From Corynebacterium sp. (GTDB lineage: Bacteria > Actinomycetota > Actinomycetes > Mycobacteriales > Mycobacteriaceae): a stretch of DNA of 28,600 nucleotides. The position numbers were made by a program, and so were the translations under genes. Under the pieces are notes generated by a model. The model was given only the letters and a program-made list of their open reading frames with translations. It made no database searches and was not told the origin of the DNA. The DNA is taken from positions 1 through 28,600 of the forward strand of contig JAKDIS010000019.1 in assembly GCA_030450335.1 (NCBI GenBank), given 5' to 3'. Positions 16,083 through 26,394 of this stretch are shown here, piece by piece. Position 1 is the first letter of the stretch, and each line of letters starts with the position of its first letter.

Positions 16083-17539
16083 GGCTCGCCGTCCTTCCGT
16101 GCCGCCGCGGCGAAGAGGTCACCGCGGTGGGACATCCCGTCGTACATGTCCAGCGACGCCGCCGCCGGCGCCAGGACGACGGACACCGCAGAGTGGCAGG
16201 ACGCCGCGAGGTCGCGTGCGGCGTCGACCGCCTCGCTCATCGCCGCGACCGGGTCGGTCTCGTCGACCACCCGCACCGGCACGTCCGGGGCGGCGAGCGC
16301 CAGGGCGTCGGCGAGGACCGCGCGGTCCACGCCGAGCAGCACCACGCCGCGCAGGCCCGGGGCCACCTCGGCGACCATCTCGTCGACGGCGGCACCCTTG
16401 AGCTGACCACCGGCGACCCAGACGACGTCCGTCAGCCCGCGCAGTGCGGCGGTGGCGGCGTGCGGGTTCGTGGCCTTGGAGTTGTCGATCCAGCGCGCGC
16501 CCTCGGTCTCGGCGACGACCTGGCCACGGTGGGCCTGCACCCGGAAGTCCGCCAGCGCCGCGGCCACCGCGGAGGTGGACACCCCGATGCTGCGGGACAG
16601 GGCCGCGGCCGCGGCGGCGTCGGCCACCCCGGCGGGCCCGGGAGGCGAGATGCCCTCGGTGTCCGCCAGGTCGGTGAGCGTACCCGTGGAGGTGTCGAGT
16701 TCGACGAGCCGGCCGTCGCGCACGCCGGTGACCGTCGAGGCGGGGTCGGCGACTTCGGCGGGGTCCCCGGTGGTGAACGCGCGGCGCTCCCCCGTGACAC
16801 CGGAGCCGCCCGAAGCACCGGCGACCACGCGGGCGTCGTCGGCGGCGACCACGGCGACGTCACCGGTCAAGGCACGCATCTTGTCCGCGGCGTAGTTGTC
16901 GAAGGAGCCGTGCCAGTCGAGGTGGTCCTCAGCGAGGTTGAGCACGCACCCGGCGTCCGGTGCGAAGTCCGGCGCCCAGTGGAGCTGGAAGCTGGAGACC
17001 TCCGCGGCCAGCACGTCCACCCGCGGTTCGGCGAGCAGCGCCTCACCGGGGGGCGTGCCGATGTTGCCGACGGCGAGCGAGCTGCGTCCGTCGGCGCGCA
17101 GGATCGCGTCCAGCATGGCCGTGGTCGTGGTCTTTCCGTTCGTCCCGGTGACCGCCAGCCAGGTCCTCGGCGCGCCGAACAGTCCGGCACGGTCGGCCAG
17201 CCAGGCCGCCTCGACGTCGCCGATGACGGGCACGCCGGCCTCTCCCGCCGCCACGGCGACGGGTCCGTCCGGACGCCACCCCGGCGAGGTGATGACGAGG
17301 GCGAACGCCCCGTCGGAAAGCAGTTGGACAGCGTCGACGACGGTGACGGCGCGGGCACCGGTCTCCTCGGCGAGTCGGCCGCCGGCGGCGACGTTGTCGT
17401 CGGCGATCGTGACCGCACGGTCGGGCGCACCGAGGCGCCCGAGGCACCCGAGCATGCGGGCGACACCGGCACCGGCCACGCCGGCACCGGCCACGAGGAC
17501 GTCCCCGTTACGTATCGCCTCGACGGTCTGGTTCACCAT
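16079..17539 (-). CDS. murD: UDP-N-acetylmuramoyl-L-alanine--D-glutamate ligase
   Basis: MurD adds D-Glu to UDP-MurNAc-L-Ala, the second peptide step. The 486-residue protein contains an N-terminal nucleotide-sugar fold (DVLVAGAGVAGAGVARML, about 13-30), the SPG motif in VITSPGWRP, the ATP loop GTNGKTTTT (132-140), NLAEDHLDWHG, and DNSKATNPHAATAAL in the C-terminal domain. Each is typical of MurD rather than its paralogues. The start ATG at 17539 lies 30 bp after mraY. The 3' end overlaps ftsW by 4 bp (ATGA). Confidence 0.97.
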   Translation of the reverse strand: MVNQTVEAIRNGDVLVAGAGVAGAGVARMLGCLGRLGAPDRAVTIADDNVAAGGRLAEETGARAVTVVDAVQLLSDGAFALVITSPGWRPDGPVAVAAGEAGVPVIGDVEAAWLADRAGLFGAPRTWLAVTGTNGKTTTTAMLDAILRADGRSSLAVGNIGTPPGEALLAEPRVDVLAAEVSSFQLHWAPDFAPDAGCVLNLAEDHLDWHGSFDNYAADKMRALTGDVAVVAADDARVVAGASGGSGVTGERRAFTTGDPAEVADPASTVTGVRDGRLVELDTSTGTLTDLADTEGISPPGPAGVADAAAAAALSRSIGVSTSAVAAALADFRVQAHRGQVVAETEGARWIDNSKATNPHAATAALRGLTDVVWVAGGQLKGAAVDEMVAEVAPGLRGVVLLGVDRAVLADALALAAPDVPVRVVDETDPVAAMSEAVDAARDLAASCHSAVSVVLAPAAASLDMYDGMSHRGDLFAAAARKDGEP

Positions 17540-17569
17540 GTGTGATCGCTCTCCTGTCCTGAATGCATC

Positions 17570-18670
17570 TTACAGTGGCGAGTTGCTCAACCACTCCGAG
17601 TAGAACACCGCCACACCGACGACGGCGAACAACGCCGACAGCAGCCAGAAGCGCACGGTGACCGTGGTCTCCGCCCACCCCCCGGCCTCGAAGTGGTGGT
17701 GGAAGGGTGCCATGCGGAACACACGGCGACCCGTGGACTTGAAGGACACCACCTGGATGACCACGCTGGCGGCCTCCATCACGAACAGCAGGCCGACGAT
17801 GATCATCAGGAGTTCGGTACGCGAGGCGATCGACAGCCCGGCGACCAGGCCACCGAGGGCCAGCGAACCGGTGTCACCCATGAAGATCTTCGCCGGTGCG
17901 GCGTTCCACCACAGGAAGCCCACGCAGCCACCGAGGCCGGCGGCCGCGAGCATCGACAGGTCCAGCGGGTCACGCACCGCGTAGCAGCCGGCCTCGGCGG
18001 CGCCGGAGCAGGAGTTGCGGAACTGCCAGAAGGTGATGACCACGTAGGCCGACAGCACCATCGCGGTCACGCCCGAGGCCAGTCCGTCCAGCCCGTCGGT
18101 GAGGTTCACCGCGTTCGACCACGCCGAGATGACGAGGTAGATGAAGATCAGGAACAGGATCGTGCCCACGACAGCACCGCCCACGGCGAGGTCGAGGGTG
18201 TTGATGTCGCGGGTGAACGACAGCTTCGTCGACGCCGGCTTGAGACCGTCGGCGTTGGGGAACTGCAGTACCAGGAAACCGAAGATCAGGGCGGTGACCA
18301 GCTGGCCGGCGAGCTTGGCCTTGGCGTTCAGCCCGAGGTTCCGGCCCTTGATGACCTTGATGTAGTCGTCGGCGAAGCCGAGCCCGCCGAGTGCCAGGGT
18401 CAGTCCCAGCACCAGCCAGCCGGAGACACCGGGGCCGGTGCCGTTGGTCAGCAGACCCACGAGCACGGCGGCGAGGTAGCCGACGGTGATGCCGGCGAGG
18501 ATGGCGATACCGCCCATGGTGGGCGTACCGCGCTTACGCAGGTGGGACTTCAGCCCCTCCTCGCGGATCTCCTGGCCGATGCCCTCGGCGGAGAACCGCC
18601 GGATCAGGACCGGGGTCAGGAAGATCGAGACGAAGAACGCCGCGAGTGCGGCGACGATGATCTGTGTCAT
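17570..18670 (-). CDS. mraY: Phospho-N-acetylmuramoyl-pentapeptide transferase (lipid I synthase)
   Basis: MraY moves phospho-MurNAc-pentapeptide to undecaprenyl phosphate, forming lipid I, the first membrane step. This 366-residue protein has about ten membrane segments. Conserved blocks are present: [11 protein letters not shown], the two-Asp [36 protein letters not shown] with the catalytic Asp, and the cytoplasmic HHHFE in [12 protein letters not shown]. The ATG at 18670 is 8 bp after murF, consistent with one operon. Confidence 0.97.
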   Translation of the reverse strand: MTQIIVAALAAFFVSIFLTPVLIRRFSAEGIGQEIREEGLKSHLRKRGTPTMGGIAILAGITVGYLAAVLVGLLTNGTGPGVSGWLVLGLTLALGGLGFADDYIKVIKGRNLGLNAKAKLAGQLVTALIFGFLVLQFPNADGLKPASTKLSFTRDINTLDLAVGGAVVGTILFLIFIYLVISAWSNAVNLTDGLDGLASGVTAMVLSAYVVITFWQFRNSCSGAAEAGCYAVRDPLDLSMLAAAGLGGCVGFLWWNAAPAKIFMGDTGSLALGGLVAGLSIASRTELLMIIVGLLFVMEAASVVIQVVSFKSTGRRVFRMAPFHHHFEAGGWAETTVTVRFWLLSALFAVVGVAVFYSEWLSNSPL

Positions 18671-18678
18671 GGCTGCGG

Positions 18679-20184
18679 TTACCTGCTCTCTTCTTCACCG
18701 ACGAAAAGGCCTTCGGCGACACTCCACAGGCCGTCGGCGTAGGACGCCTTGACCAGGACCACGTCGTTGGCACCGACGTTGAGGTCCAGGAAGTTCACCG
18801 CGGCGTCGGCGTTCTCGACCTGGCGCACGGAGACCCCGTGGGCCTCCGCGGACTCGGCCAACGCGTTCTGGTTGACACCGTTGCCGACGACGACGGCATT
18901 GCCGATGCGGCGCTGTGCCAGCACCTCTCCGAGCAGGGCGTGCTCCTCGCGGGCCCCGTCGCCGAGTTCACCCATCTGTCCGAGGACGGCCCAGCTCTGC
19001 GCGTCGGGACGTCCCGTGGCGGTGTAGGCCAGGGCGTCGACGCCGGCGCGCATGGAGTCCGGGTTGGCGTTGTAGGTGTCGTTGATCACCGTGACGCCGT
19101 CGGCGCGGGTGCGCACGTCCATCCGGTTCTCGCTGGCGGCGACGTGGCTGTTCAGCGCGCCGGCGACGGTGGCGGCGTCCAGGCCGCTCTCCATCCCGAC
19201 CGCGGCGGCGGCCAGCGCGTTGGACACCTGGTGGGCGCCGAAGACGCCCAGGGTGACCTGCACGGGCTCGCCGTGCGGGTGGTGCATCGTGAACGAAGCA
19301 CGTGCCACCTCGTCGAGGGTGATGTCGGAGGCGCTGTAGTCCGCCTCGTTGCCGTGCATGGAGAACCGGACGATGCGGGCGTCGGTGCGCGAGCGCATCG
19401 CCGAGACGAAGTCGTCGTCGGCGTTGAGCACGGCCAGGCCGCCGTCCGCCGCCGAGGGCAGCGACTCGACGAGCTCACCCTTGGCGCGGGCGATCGCCTC
19501 ACGCGAGCCGAACTCGCCGAGGTGGGCGGTGCCGACGTTGAGCACGACACCGACCCGCGGCGGGGCGATACGCGCCAGGTGGGCGATGTGCCCCTGGCCG
19601 CGTGCGGACATCTCGGCCACGAGGAAACGGGTGTCTCGTCCCGCCTTGAGGGCGGTGTAGGGGTGCCCGATCTCGTTGTTGAAGCTCCCCGGGGGCGCCA
19701 CGGTCTCACCGCCACGGGTGAGCACGGCGCCGAGCAGGTCCTTCGTGGAGGTCTTGCCGGCCGAACCGGTCACGCCGACCACGGTGAGGCCTTCCTCGGC
19801 GACGAGGGTGTCGGTGTTGTAGCGGGCCAGACGCCCGACGGCGGTGAGCACGCGCTCCCCGACCCCGTCCGGGTCGCTGTCCAGGTAGGCGGCGTTGCGC
19901 TGGGCGGAGTCCGCCCCCTCACCGGCGCTCTCGTCGGTGCAGAGCAACGACGGGGCGCCGACGGGGCGTCCGACCATGACCAGTGCCGCACCGTCGCGCA
20001 GGGCACCGGGGACGAAGTCGTGGCCGTCGACGCGCTGGCCCGGCAGCGCCATGAAGACGCTGCCCGGGGTGATCCGACGGGAGTCGAACTCGACAGGCCC
20101 CGTCACGACGGTCTCCGCGGTGGCGCCGTCGACGAGCTGCCCTCCGGTGACCTCGGCGATGGTGCCGCTTGTCATCTCTATCAT
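18679..20184 (-). CDS. murF: UDP-N-acetylmuramoyl-tripeptide--D-alanyl-D-alanine ligase
   Basis: MurF attaches D-Ala-D-Ala to the UDP-MurNAc-tripeptide, the last cytoplasmic step. The 501-residue protein has the MurE/MurF N-terminal domain ([25 protein letters not shown]), the ATP loop GSAGKTST (from residue 140), [13 protein letters not shown] and [18 protein letters not shown], which are diagnostic for MurF. An insert of about 25 residues rich in Asp, Glu and Ala (about 84-108) precedes the ATP domain. The ATG at 20184 overlaps the murE stop by 4 bp (ATGA). A second in-frame ATG three codons on (MIEM) is a close alternative start. Confidence 0.97.
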   Translation of the reverse strand: MIEMTSGTIAEVTGGQLVDGATAETVVTGPVEFDSRRITPGSVFMALPGQRVDGHDFVPGALRDGAALVMVGRPVGAPSLLCTDESAGEGADSAQRNAAYLDSDPDGVGERVLTAVGRLARYNTDTLVAEEGLTVVGVTGSAGKTSTKDLLGAVLTRGGETVAPPGSFNNEIGHPYTALKAGRDTRFLVAEMSARGQGHIAHLARIAPPRVGVVLNVGTAHLGEFGSREAIARAKGELVESLPSAADGGLAVLNADDDFVSAMRSRTDARIVRFSMHGNEADYSASDITLDEVARASFTMHHPHGEPVQVTLGVFGAHQVSNALAAAAVGMESGLDAATVAGALNSHVAASENRMDVRTRADGVTVINDTYNANPDSMRAGVDALAYTATGRPDAQSWAVLGQMGELGDGAREEHALLGEVLAQRRIGNAVVVGNGVNQNALAESAEAHGVSVRQVENADAAVNFLDLNVGANDVVLVKASYADGLWSVAEGLFVGEEESR

Positions 20185-21815
20185 CGTGTCGGTTCCTGTC
20201 CGTCCTGTCTATCCCTGAGTGCTTGTGCAACTACTGCCACGTCATCGAACTCGAGGACGGTGTCCCCGACGATCTGCCCGGTCTCGTGGCCCTTCCCGGC
20301 AACAATGACGATATCGCCCCGACGGGCCCAGGCGACCGAGGCCCTGATCGCGTCGGCCCTGTCACCGATCTCACGGAGGTCCACACCCGTGTTTCCGCCA
20401 CGGGCCGCGAGCTCCCCGCGGGCCCCGGCGAGGACCTCGGAACGGATCGTCGCCGGGTCCTCGTCGCGTGGATTGTCGTCCGTGACGACGACCAGGTCGG
20501 CGACCTTCGCCGCCTCGGAGCCCATCAGCGGACGCTTCTCGTGGTCACGGTTGCCACCGGCGCCGAGCACCACGCCGACCCGCCCACCGTGGCCGGCCCG
20601 CTCGATCTGGTCGGCGAGGGTGGACAGGGCCGCGGCGACGGCACCCGGCTTGTGGGCGTAGTCCACCAGGACGAGGAAGTCATCGGGGTAACGCGAACCG
20701 TCTGCCTCCACCGTCACCGACTGCATGCGGCCCGGGACGCGGACGTCGCCGAGCTTCGCGGCGACGGTCTCCTCCGTCTCCCCTGTGCCGCCGGCGGCCG
20801 CCACGCAGGCCAGCGCCACCGTCGCATTGGCGACGTTGAAGGTGCCGGGCAGGGAGACGGGGAAGGTCACGTCCTGACCAGCGTGAACGGCGGTGACGTG
20901 CTGCAGACCGTCGGTACCGACCTCCACCGAGGACACCGACCAGGTCGCGGCGTCCTGCCCGTGGGCGCCGGTGGTCGACACCGTGACCGGCGAGGTGCCG
21001 CTCGCCGAGAGCGTGCCGGCGAGGCTGCGGCCCCACTCGTCGTCCACGCAGACCACCGCCGCCGGCAGCCCGGCGCCGGGATCCTGCGGGGTGGTGAACA
21101 GCAGGGACTTCGCCTCGAAGTAGTCCTGCATCGTGGGGTGGAAGTCCAGGTGGTCGCGGCTGAGGTTGGTGAAGGCGGCGACGTCGAAGTCGACACCGCG
21201 CACCCGTCCCATCACCAGCGCGTGCGAGGACACCTCCATGACGACGTGCGTCACGCCCTCGTCGCGCATCCGGGCGAACAACGCCTGCAGCGTCGGTGCC
21301 TCCGGGGTGGTCAGCGAGGTGGGCACCGCGGTGCCGTTGATCCGGGTACCGGTGGTGCCGATGAGGCCCACGCTGTGGTCGTCGAGCAGCATGCGCTCGA
21401 CCATGTACGAGGTCGTGGTCTTGCCGCTGGTTCCGGTCACCCCGATCACGGTCATCGACCGGGAGGGGTGGCCGTTGATCTCCGCCGACACCGGGCCGAG
21501 CCACGCACGGCAGTCGTCGACCACCAGCACGTCGGTGGTCACGCCGTCGGCGCGCAGCACCTCCAGGCCGGCCTCGTCGGTGAGCACGCTCGCGCCTGCG
21601 GACTGGTCCGCGTAGGACGCACCGTGCGCCCGGGTGCCGGGCACGGCCATGAACATGCCGCCGGACGGCACCGAGCGCGCGTCGATCGCCGCGCCCGCGA
21701 CGACGGTACCGGCGGCAGCACTGGAGTCACCAGGGTCACCGCTCTCGCCGAGCGCCACCAGGCGCCCTCCTGTCAGTTCCGCGAGTGCGGACAGGGTGGG
21801 TGGTTTCACGCTCAC
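20181..21815 (-). CDS. murE: UDP-MurNAc-L-Ala-D-Glu--meso-diaminopimelate ligase
   Basis: MurE adds the third residue of the stem peptide. The motif DNPR at 447-450 is the recognition loop for meso-diaminopimelate, which agrees with the A1-gamma peptidoglycan of Corynebacterium. Other blocks are IDARSVPSGGMFMAVPG, the ATP loop GTSGKTTT (128-135), TTPEAPTLQALFARM, MEVSSHAL and FTNLSRDHLDFH. At 544 residues the protein is at the upper end for the family. The start is GTG at 21815, which overlaps the ftsI stop as GTGA, so its translation is coupled to ftsI. Confidence 0.97.
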   Translation of the reverse strand: MSVKPPTLSALAELTGGRLVALGESGDPGDSSAAAGTVVAGAAIDARSVPSGGMFMAVPGTRAHGASYADQSAGASVLTDEAGLEVLRADGVTTDVLVVDDCRAWLGPVSAEINGHPSRSMTVIGVTGTSGKTTTSYMVERMLLDDHSVGLIGTTGTRINGTAVPTSLTTPEAPTLQALFARMRDEGVTHVVMEVSSHALVMGRVRGVDFDVAAFTNLSRDHLDFHPTMQDYFEAKSLLFTTPQDPGAGLPAAVVCVDDEWGRSLAGTLSASGTSPVTVSTTGAHGQDAATWSVSSVEVGTDGLQHVTAVHAGQDVTFPVSLPGTFNVANATVALACVAAAGGTGETEETVAAKLGDVRVPGRMQSVTVEADGSRYPDDFLVLVDYAHKPGAVAAALSTLADQIERAGHGGRVGVVLGAGGNRDHEKRPLMGSEAAKVADLVVVTDDNPRDEDPATIRSEVLAGARGELAARGGNTGVDLREIGDRADAIRASVAWARRGDIVIVAGKGHETGQIVGDTVLEFDDVAVVAQALRDRQDGQEPTR

Positions 21816-23800
21816 TGCGCCTCCAACGTCAGTCGAGGTGCGGCCTCCGGGGAGAGCGGCACATTGTAATGGTCGAGCAACCAGGACGTGATGTCCCGGA
21901 ACAACGGGGCGGCGGACTGTCCGCCACTGCCGTCGGTGCCCCGCTCAGGGTCGTCGAGCATGATCGCCACGACGAAGCGGGGGTCGTCCGCCGGCGCGAT
22001 GCCGGCGTAGGTGATCCAGTAGTCCGAGTTCGAGTAGGCCCTCGTCTCCGGGTCGATCTGCTGGGCGGTACCGGTCTTTCCGCTGGTCTGGTAGCCCTCG
22101 ATGCCCGCGGTGGGAGCGGTGCCCTGCTGGACGCCGCTGGGGTCGGACTGGTTGACCGCGCGGAACATGTCCACCACGCTGCGTGCCGTCTCCGGGGAGA
22201 CAACCTCCACCGACTCCGGCTCGTCCTGCGGGATCTCGTTGCCGGAGGCGTCCGTGGCGGACTTGATGATGCTGGGAGTCACCCGCACACCGTCGTTCGC
22301 CATGGTCTGGTAGATGCTGGCCATCTGGAGCAGGCTCATCGACATGCCCTGGCCGATCGGCAGGTTGGCGAACGTGCCGCCCGACCACTGGGAGAGGTCG
22401 GGGACGTACCCGCTGGTCTCACTCGGCAGGCCCAGGTCGGTGGCCTGGCCGATGCCGAACTTCTGCACGTAGTCCCAGAAACTCTCCTCGCCCACCCGGT
22501 CGGCCAGCATCAGCGTGCCGACGTTGGAGGACTTACCGAAGATACCCGTGGTCGTGTACGGCACCACGCCGTGGTCCCAGGCGTCCTTCACCGTGACACC
22601 GGACATGTCGATACTGCCCGGTACCTGCAGGACCTCGTCCGGGGTGGTCTTGCCGTCCTCGATCGCCGCCGCGGCGGTGATCACCTTGGCCACCGAACCG
22701 GGCTCGTAGGCGTCCTGCACCACACGGTTACCGAAGACCTTGCCGTCCTCCAGCTGCTCGTCGATGTTGCCCTGCGGGTTGATGGTGTCGGACGTGGCCA
22801 TCGAGACGACCTCGCCACTGGCCGAGTCGAGCACCACCGCCGAGGCGGAGTCCGCCCCGGACTTGTCCTTGGCCTGCTGCACGAGCTGCTGGATGTAGGT
22901 CTGCGCCTCCAGGTCGAGGGTGAGCTCGTAGGCGTCCCCGTCGACGGCCGGGTGACGGTCACGGGTGGACCCCGGGATCGCCAGACCGTTGGCGCCGACG
23001 TCCACGGTGCGCGAGCCGTTCGTGCCCTGCAGGCGGGAGTCCTGGGCGAGCTCCAGGCCGAACTGGCCCTCGTTGTCGCGGCTAATCTTGCCGACGACGT
23101 TCTGGCCCACCGCACCGTTCGGGTACTGACGGATGTCCTGGCGCTCCACGGTGATCTCCGGGTACTCCGCGCTGACCTTCTCCGCGACGTCCGGGTCGAC
23201 GTCGCGCACCAGCACCTCGTAGGTGGAGTCGGAGTTGAGCTTGTCGAGGATCTCGTCGGACTTCACCTCCGAGGCGGTGGAGGCCTCGTCAGACTCCGAC
23301 TCCCCGGACTGGGCGTCCGACTCCTCCAGCAGACCGGGCAGACCGTCGGCGATCTCCTTGATGCGTTCCTCGGGCTCCGACACCCCCTCCGGGTCGAGGT
23401 CGTGGCGGTCCTGCATGAAGGACTCCAGCAGGTGCGGGTTCACCGACAGTGAGCGTGCCTCCATGGTGTAGGCCAGCCGCTGTCCGTTGCGGTCCACGAT
23501 GTCTCCACGGTGGGCGGGTTCGGTGATCACCGCGGTGCGCTGCTCACTGGCCATCGCCGAGAGTTCCGGCCCCTTGATCAACTGGACCCACACGAGCCGC
23601 AGCAGCAGGGCGAGCACCAGGATGACGACGATGATGAGCACCACGGCGCCGCGGCGTCCGAAGCTGCCGACACCGATGTCGAGGGTCCGCCAGGAGTTGC
23701 CGGGCACACCCCCCTGGGCCGGACGGGACTGGCGTTGCGGGGGTCGCTGACCTCGGTTGTCGCGCCCGGCGTGCCTACTCCGGTCCCTGTCCTGGGCCAA
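21812..23800 (-). CDS. ftsI: Septal penicillin-binding transpeptidase FtsI (PBP3)
   Basis: FtsI cross-links septal peptidoglycan and is a beta-lactam target. The 662-residue class B protein has a basic N-terminus, one membrane segment (about 51-70), the AHRGDIVDRNG block, and a pedestal domain. The pedestal carries an acidic, Ser-rich insert (about 155-185, with SGESESDEASTASE). The transpeptidase domain has S369-V-A-K372 (in EPGSVAK; Thr or Phe is commoner after the nucleophile), S424-S-N426 and K575-T-G577. No earlier ATG is suitable; the start appears to be TTG at 23800 with GGGAGAGGT before it. A GTG at about residue 32 is the main alternative. It follows ftsL after a 143-bp gap and overlaps murE by 4 bp. 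Confidence 0.95.
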   Translation of the reverse strand: MAQDRDRSRHAGRDNRGQRPPQRQSRPAQGGVPGNSWRTLDIGVGSFGRRGAVVLIIVVILVLALLLRLVWVQLIKGPELSAMASEQRTAVITEPAHRGDIVDRNGQRLAYTMEARSLSVNPHLLESFMQDRHDLDPEGVSEPEERIKEIADGLPGLLEESDAQSGESESDEASTASEVKSDEILDKLNSDSTYEVLVRDVDPDVAEKVSAEYPEITVERQDIRQYPNGAVGQNVVGKISRDNEGQFGLELAQDSRLQGTNGSRTVDVGANGLAIPGSTRDRHPAVDGDAYELTLDLEAQTYIQQLVQQAKDKSGADSASAVVLDSASGEVVSMATSDTINPQGNIDEQLEDGKVFGNRVVQDAYEPGSVAKVITAAAAIEDGKTTPDEVLQVPGSIDMSGVTVKDAWDHGVVPYTTTGIFGKSSNVGTLMLADRVGEESFWDYVQKFGIGQATDLGLPSETSGYVPDLSQWSGGTFANLPIGQGMSMSLLQMASIYQTMANDGVRVTPSIIKSATDASGNEIPQDEPESVEVVSPETARSVVDMFRAVNQSDPSGVQQGTAPTAGIEGYQTSGKTGTAQQIDPETRAYSNSDYWITYAGIAPADDPRFVVAIMLDDPERGTDGSGGQSAAPLFRDITSWLLDHYNVPLSPEAAPRLTLEAQ

Positions 23801-23943
23801 TGTGACCTCTCCCTTCCGCGAAGCTCAACACAAGATCGTCTCGACCGGGCCCCTGACGACCCGCAGCGAATGCATGCCGTCCATTGTCGTGCCACGGACA
23901 CCACACCCGGGGCATTGGACTCCGGGCGTGTCTTTGAAGTGTC

Positions 23944-24678
23944 TCAGTAGGGAAGCTCTCCGGTCGAGGCCGCACCGTTGTTCTGATCGGCGGGAGCCCC
24001 GTCGTCATTACCGTTGTTGCCGGTGTTGCCGTCGTTCCTGTCCTCCAGCGCCTGCGGGGCGAGCCCCGGGACCTGGTCGGTGGCGTCGGGGTCACTGGTG
24101 GGACGCTGGGCGGTGACCTCACCGTTGATGTCGGTGATCGGCAGCGTGGAGCCGGAGTCCGCCGCGCGCAGCTCGTTGACCTCGTCACCGTCGACGTTCA
24201 GCACGCCGGCCTGCGCCGGGGCGACCATACCCAGGCGGGATGCCTCGGCGGCGATGCGCTGGGTCGAGGAGGCGTCCTCGACGTCGCGGTGGAGCGACTC
24301 GAGCTCATTGGACAGCGACGTGCTCTGCTCCTGGGCCTCGGACAGCTGGAAGGACTGCTCGGTGGTCTTGCCGGACAGGTACATGGCGAACGCCACACCG
24401 GCGACGAAGATCAACAGCAGGACGACCCACGTCCGGACGACGGAACGTTCCTTCGCCGTGGGCACCGACACGCGCCGACCGCGGACGGAGACCTGCTGGC
24501 GCGAGCCGCGGCGGCGCACCGGACTGCTGTGCGTCTGCCGGCGGTCGAGGCTGCTCGGGCCCGAACCCGACCGACCGGTGCGGACGGCGCCGTGGGCGCC
24601 CGAAGTGCCGTGGTCGTCGCGTCCGGTCGAACCGGAGTGCTCGCGGGTGCGCTGACGGGCTGCGGTGGCGGTGCTCAT
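23944..24678 (-). CDS. ftsL: FtsL-like septum formation initiator protein
   Basis: This 244-residue bitopic membrane protein occupies the ftsL position between rsmH and ftsI. It has a long, basic, Ser/Gly-rich cytoplasmic N-terminus (1-80), one membrane segment (about 81-101, [21 protein letters not shown]) and a short coiled coil (about 105-150). The coiled coil includes [21 protein letters not shown], then [20 protein letters not shown], the segment typical of FtsL/DivIC. The outer tail (about 165-244) is Asp/Asn/Gly-rich and disordered. Both tails make it far longer than E. coli FtsL (121 residues), as is common in corynebacteria. FtsL activates FtsW-FtsI within the FtsQLB complex. The ATG at 24678 overlaps the rsmH stop (ATGA). 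Confidence 0.88.
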   Translation of the reverse strand: MSTATAARQRTREHSGSTGRDDHGTSGAHGAVRTGRSGSGPSSLDRRQTHSSPVRRRGSRQQVSVRGRRVSVPTAKERSVVRTWVVLLLIFVAGVAFAMYLSGKTTEQSFQLSEAQEQSTSLSNELESLHRDVEDASSTQRIAAEASRLGMVAPAQAGVLNVDGDEVNELRAADSGSTLPITDINGEVTAQRPTSDPDATDQVPGLAPQALEDRNDGNTGNNGNDDGAPADQNNGAASTGELPY

Positions 24679-25751
24679 CTGGTTCCTCGCTGTGCGTCTC
24701 GGTGGGTGTTCTGGGAGTTCTGGATGCGGGTGACGGCCCTGACACGGACCGGCGCGGCCCTCGGGTTCTGCTCGATCTCGACCTCGGAGGCCTTCTCTGA
24801 ACCACGTGTGACCAGTTCGAAGTCGGGGGCGAACTCCGGGAGCGCCACCGGCAGGCCCGGCGGCGTGTGATCCACCGTCAGGTCGGCGAGCGCCTTCTTG
24901 ACGATGCGGTCCTCCAGGGACTGGTAGCTCATGAAGACCGCCACGCCCCCGACGTGCAGTCGCGCCGTCGCCTCGGGGATGACCGCCGCGAGGGAGTCGA
25001 GCTCGGCGTTGACCTCGATCCGCAACGCCTGGAAGGTGCGCTTCGCCGGGTGCCCACCGGTACGTCGCGACGCCGCCGGGATCGTTCGGTAGAGAAGCTC
25101 GACCAGGCGGGCCGAGGTGGTGAACGGCTCGACCTCACGCTCGCGCAGCACCGCCGAGGCGATCTTGCCGGCGAAGCGCTCGTCCCCGTAGGTCTTGAGG
25201 ATCCGGGCCAGGTCGCCGTGGGCGTAGGTGTTGAGGATGTCCGCGGCGGTGACGGGCAGGTCCGGGTCCATGCGCATGTCCAGCGGCGCGTCCTGCGAGT
25301 AGGCGAACCCGCGGCCGGCCTGGTCGAGCTGCATCGACGACACACCCAGGTCGAAGAGGTAGCCCGAGACCCCGACCTCACGGGCGGTGGCGGGGATCCT
25401 CCCCTGCTCCACCAGGGTGTCGATCGCGTCACCGAGCCCGTCGAACCGGGTGCGGTAGGCGACGAACCGCTCGCCGAACCGGGCGAGGCGCTGCTCCGCC
25501 TGGGCGATGGCGGCCGGGTCGCGGTCGAGTCCGACGACGACGGCCTGCGGGAATCGTTCGAGGAAGACTTCGGTGTGGCCACCCGCGCCCAGGGTTCCGT
25601 CGACGATGACGGGGGTCTCGGGCGCCTGCCCGGAGTCCGTGCCCGTGCCGACGCCCTTGCCGACCAGGTCGACCATGCGGTCGCGCATGACCGGGACGTG
25701 CCCGTGCTCGCCAGAGACGCGTGGCTGCTTCTCGTCGTCGGCGACGGTCAT
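24675..25751 (-). CDS. rsmH: 16S rRNA (cytosine-1402-N4)-methyltransferase RsmH (MraW)
   Basis: RsmH methylates N4 of C1402 in the ribosomal P site using S-adenosylmethionine. The 358-residue protein contains [12 protein letters not shown] at the N-terminus, the SAM loop [22 protein letters not shown], and [18 protein letters not shown] continuing to PLDMRMD. Later come [20 protein letters not shown] and the C-terminal [11 protein letters not shown], all diagnostic. The ATG at 25751 is preceded by GAAAGGA. It is separated from mraZ by 211 bp containing an inverted repeat, and overlaps ftsL by 4 bp. Confidence 0.97.
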   Translation of the reverse strand: MTVADDEKQPRVSGEHGHVPVMRDRMVDLVGKGVGTGTDSGQAPETPVIVDGTLGAGGHTEVFLERFPQAVVVGLDRDPAAIAQAEQRLARFGERFVAYRTRFDGLGDAIDTLVEQGRIPATAREVGVSGYLFDLGVSSMQLDQAGRGFAYSQDAPLDMRMDPDLPVTAADILNTYAHGDLARILKTYGDERFAGKIASAVLREREVEPFTTSARLVELLYRTIPAASRRTGGHPAKRTFQALRIEVNAELDSLAAVIPEATARLHVGGVAVFMSYQSLEDRIVKKALADLTVDHTPPGLPVALPEFAPDFELVTRGSEKASEVEIEQNPRAAPVRVRAVTRIQNSQNTHRDAQRGTR

Positions 25752-25856
25752 CGGGGTGGTCCTTTCTTCAGGGGCGCTCGTCCGGTCCTGTTGTCTTCAC
25801 GTGGTCATCGCAACGCCGCCGGGACTGTACACGGGGCCTCACCTGCACGGGCCAGG

Positions 25857-25881
25857 TTTGATGTCGGGGAAGTACATCAAA
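25857..25881. repeat. Perfect 8-bp inverted repeat between mraZ and rsmH
   Basis: TTTGATGT (25857-25864) and ACATCAAA (25874-25881) are separated by 9 bases. On the minus strand TTGACT (25887-25882) lies just upstream of it, a possible -35, but no good -10 follows. It lies 106 bp before rsmH. It could be an operator or a leader stem-loop; AT-rich arms in such GC-rich DNA make chance less likely. Confidence 0.5.
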
Positions 25882-25962
25882 GTCAAGGTCGTCCGCGCAG
25901 ATGAGGGCCGGCACACAGTCCCACCGGCGTCGCGGGGCATACGGCGGAGGGCGGGCGGTAGC

Positions 25963-26394
25963 TCAGATGATCCCGGCGAGGGAGTCGTCGTCACCGTCGG
26001 CGAAGTCCGACTCGTGTTCCGCCAGGTAGGCGTCCCACGCTTCGGCATCCCAGATCTCGATGAAGTCGACGGAGCCGATGACCACGCAGTCCTTGTTGAG
26101 TCCCGCGTAGTCCCGGTGCCCCGCAGAGAGGGTGATCCTGCCCTGCTTGTCGAGCTCCTGCTCGTCGGCGCTGGCCGCCAGGTTCCTGACGTAGGCCCTC
26201 GCCTGCGGATTCGACCGGGAGGCTGCGGCGGCTTTCGACGCGCGCACCTGAAACTCCGCCTTCGTGTGCACGGCCAGGCTGTGATCCTGACCGTTGACGA
26301 CGACGAGGCCGTCCGACAGCTGCTCACGAAACTTGGCGGGAAGGGTCAGCCGACCCTTGTCGTCAAGCTTCGGGGTGAAGGTGCCGAAGAACAT
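25963..26394 (-). CDS. mraZ: Transcriptional regulator MraZ
   Basis: MraZ is a DNA-binding protein of the SpoVT-AbrB type that controls the dcw cluster. The 143-residue protein has the two tandem repeats of the family: [21 protein letters not shown] at the N-terminus and [19 protein letters not shown] from about residue 77. Both have the D-x-x-GR-[LI]-T-L core. The ATG at 26394 is chosen because it gives MFFGTFTPK and has GAGGGAGCCGAC before it; an upstream in-frame start would give an unrelated N-terminal extension. TGGGG repeats at 10-bp steps, about 80-110 bp upstream, match the arrangement MraZ binds in other bacteria, so it probably represses itself and the genes downstream. Confidence 0.96.
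   Translation of the reverse strand: MFFGTFTPKLDDKGRLTLPAKFREQLSDGLVVVNGQDHSLAVHTKAEFQVRASKAAAASRSNPQARAYVRNLAASADEQELDKQGRITLSAGHRDYAGLNKDCVVIGSVDFIEIWDAEAWDAYLAEHESDFADGDDDSLAGII

Noticed and set aside
18664..23452. Three long + strand frames opposite murF, murE and ftsI
   Set aside because: All are antisense to well-supported genes, overlap each other, and show no domain signatures.
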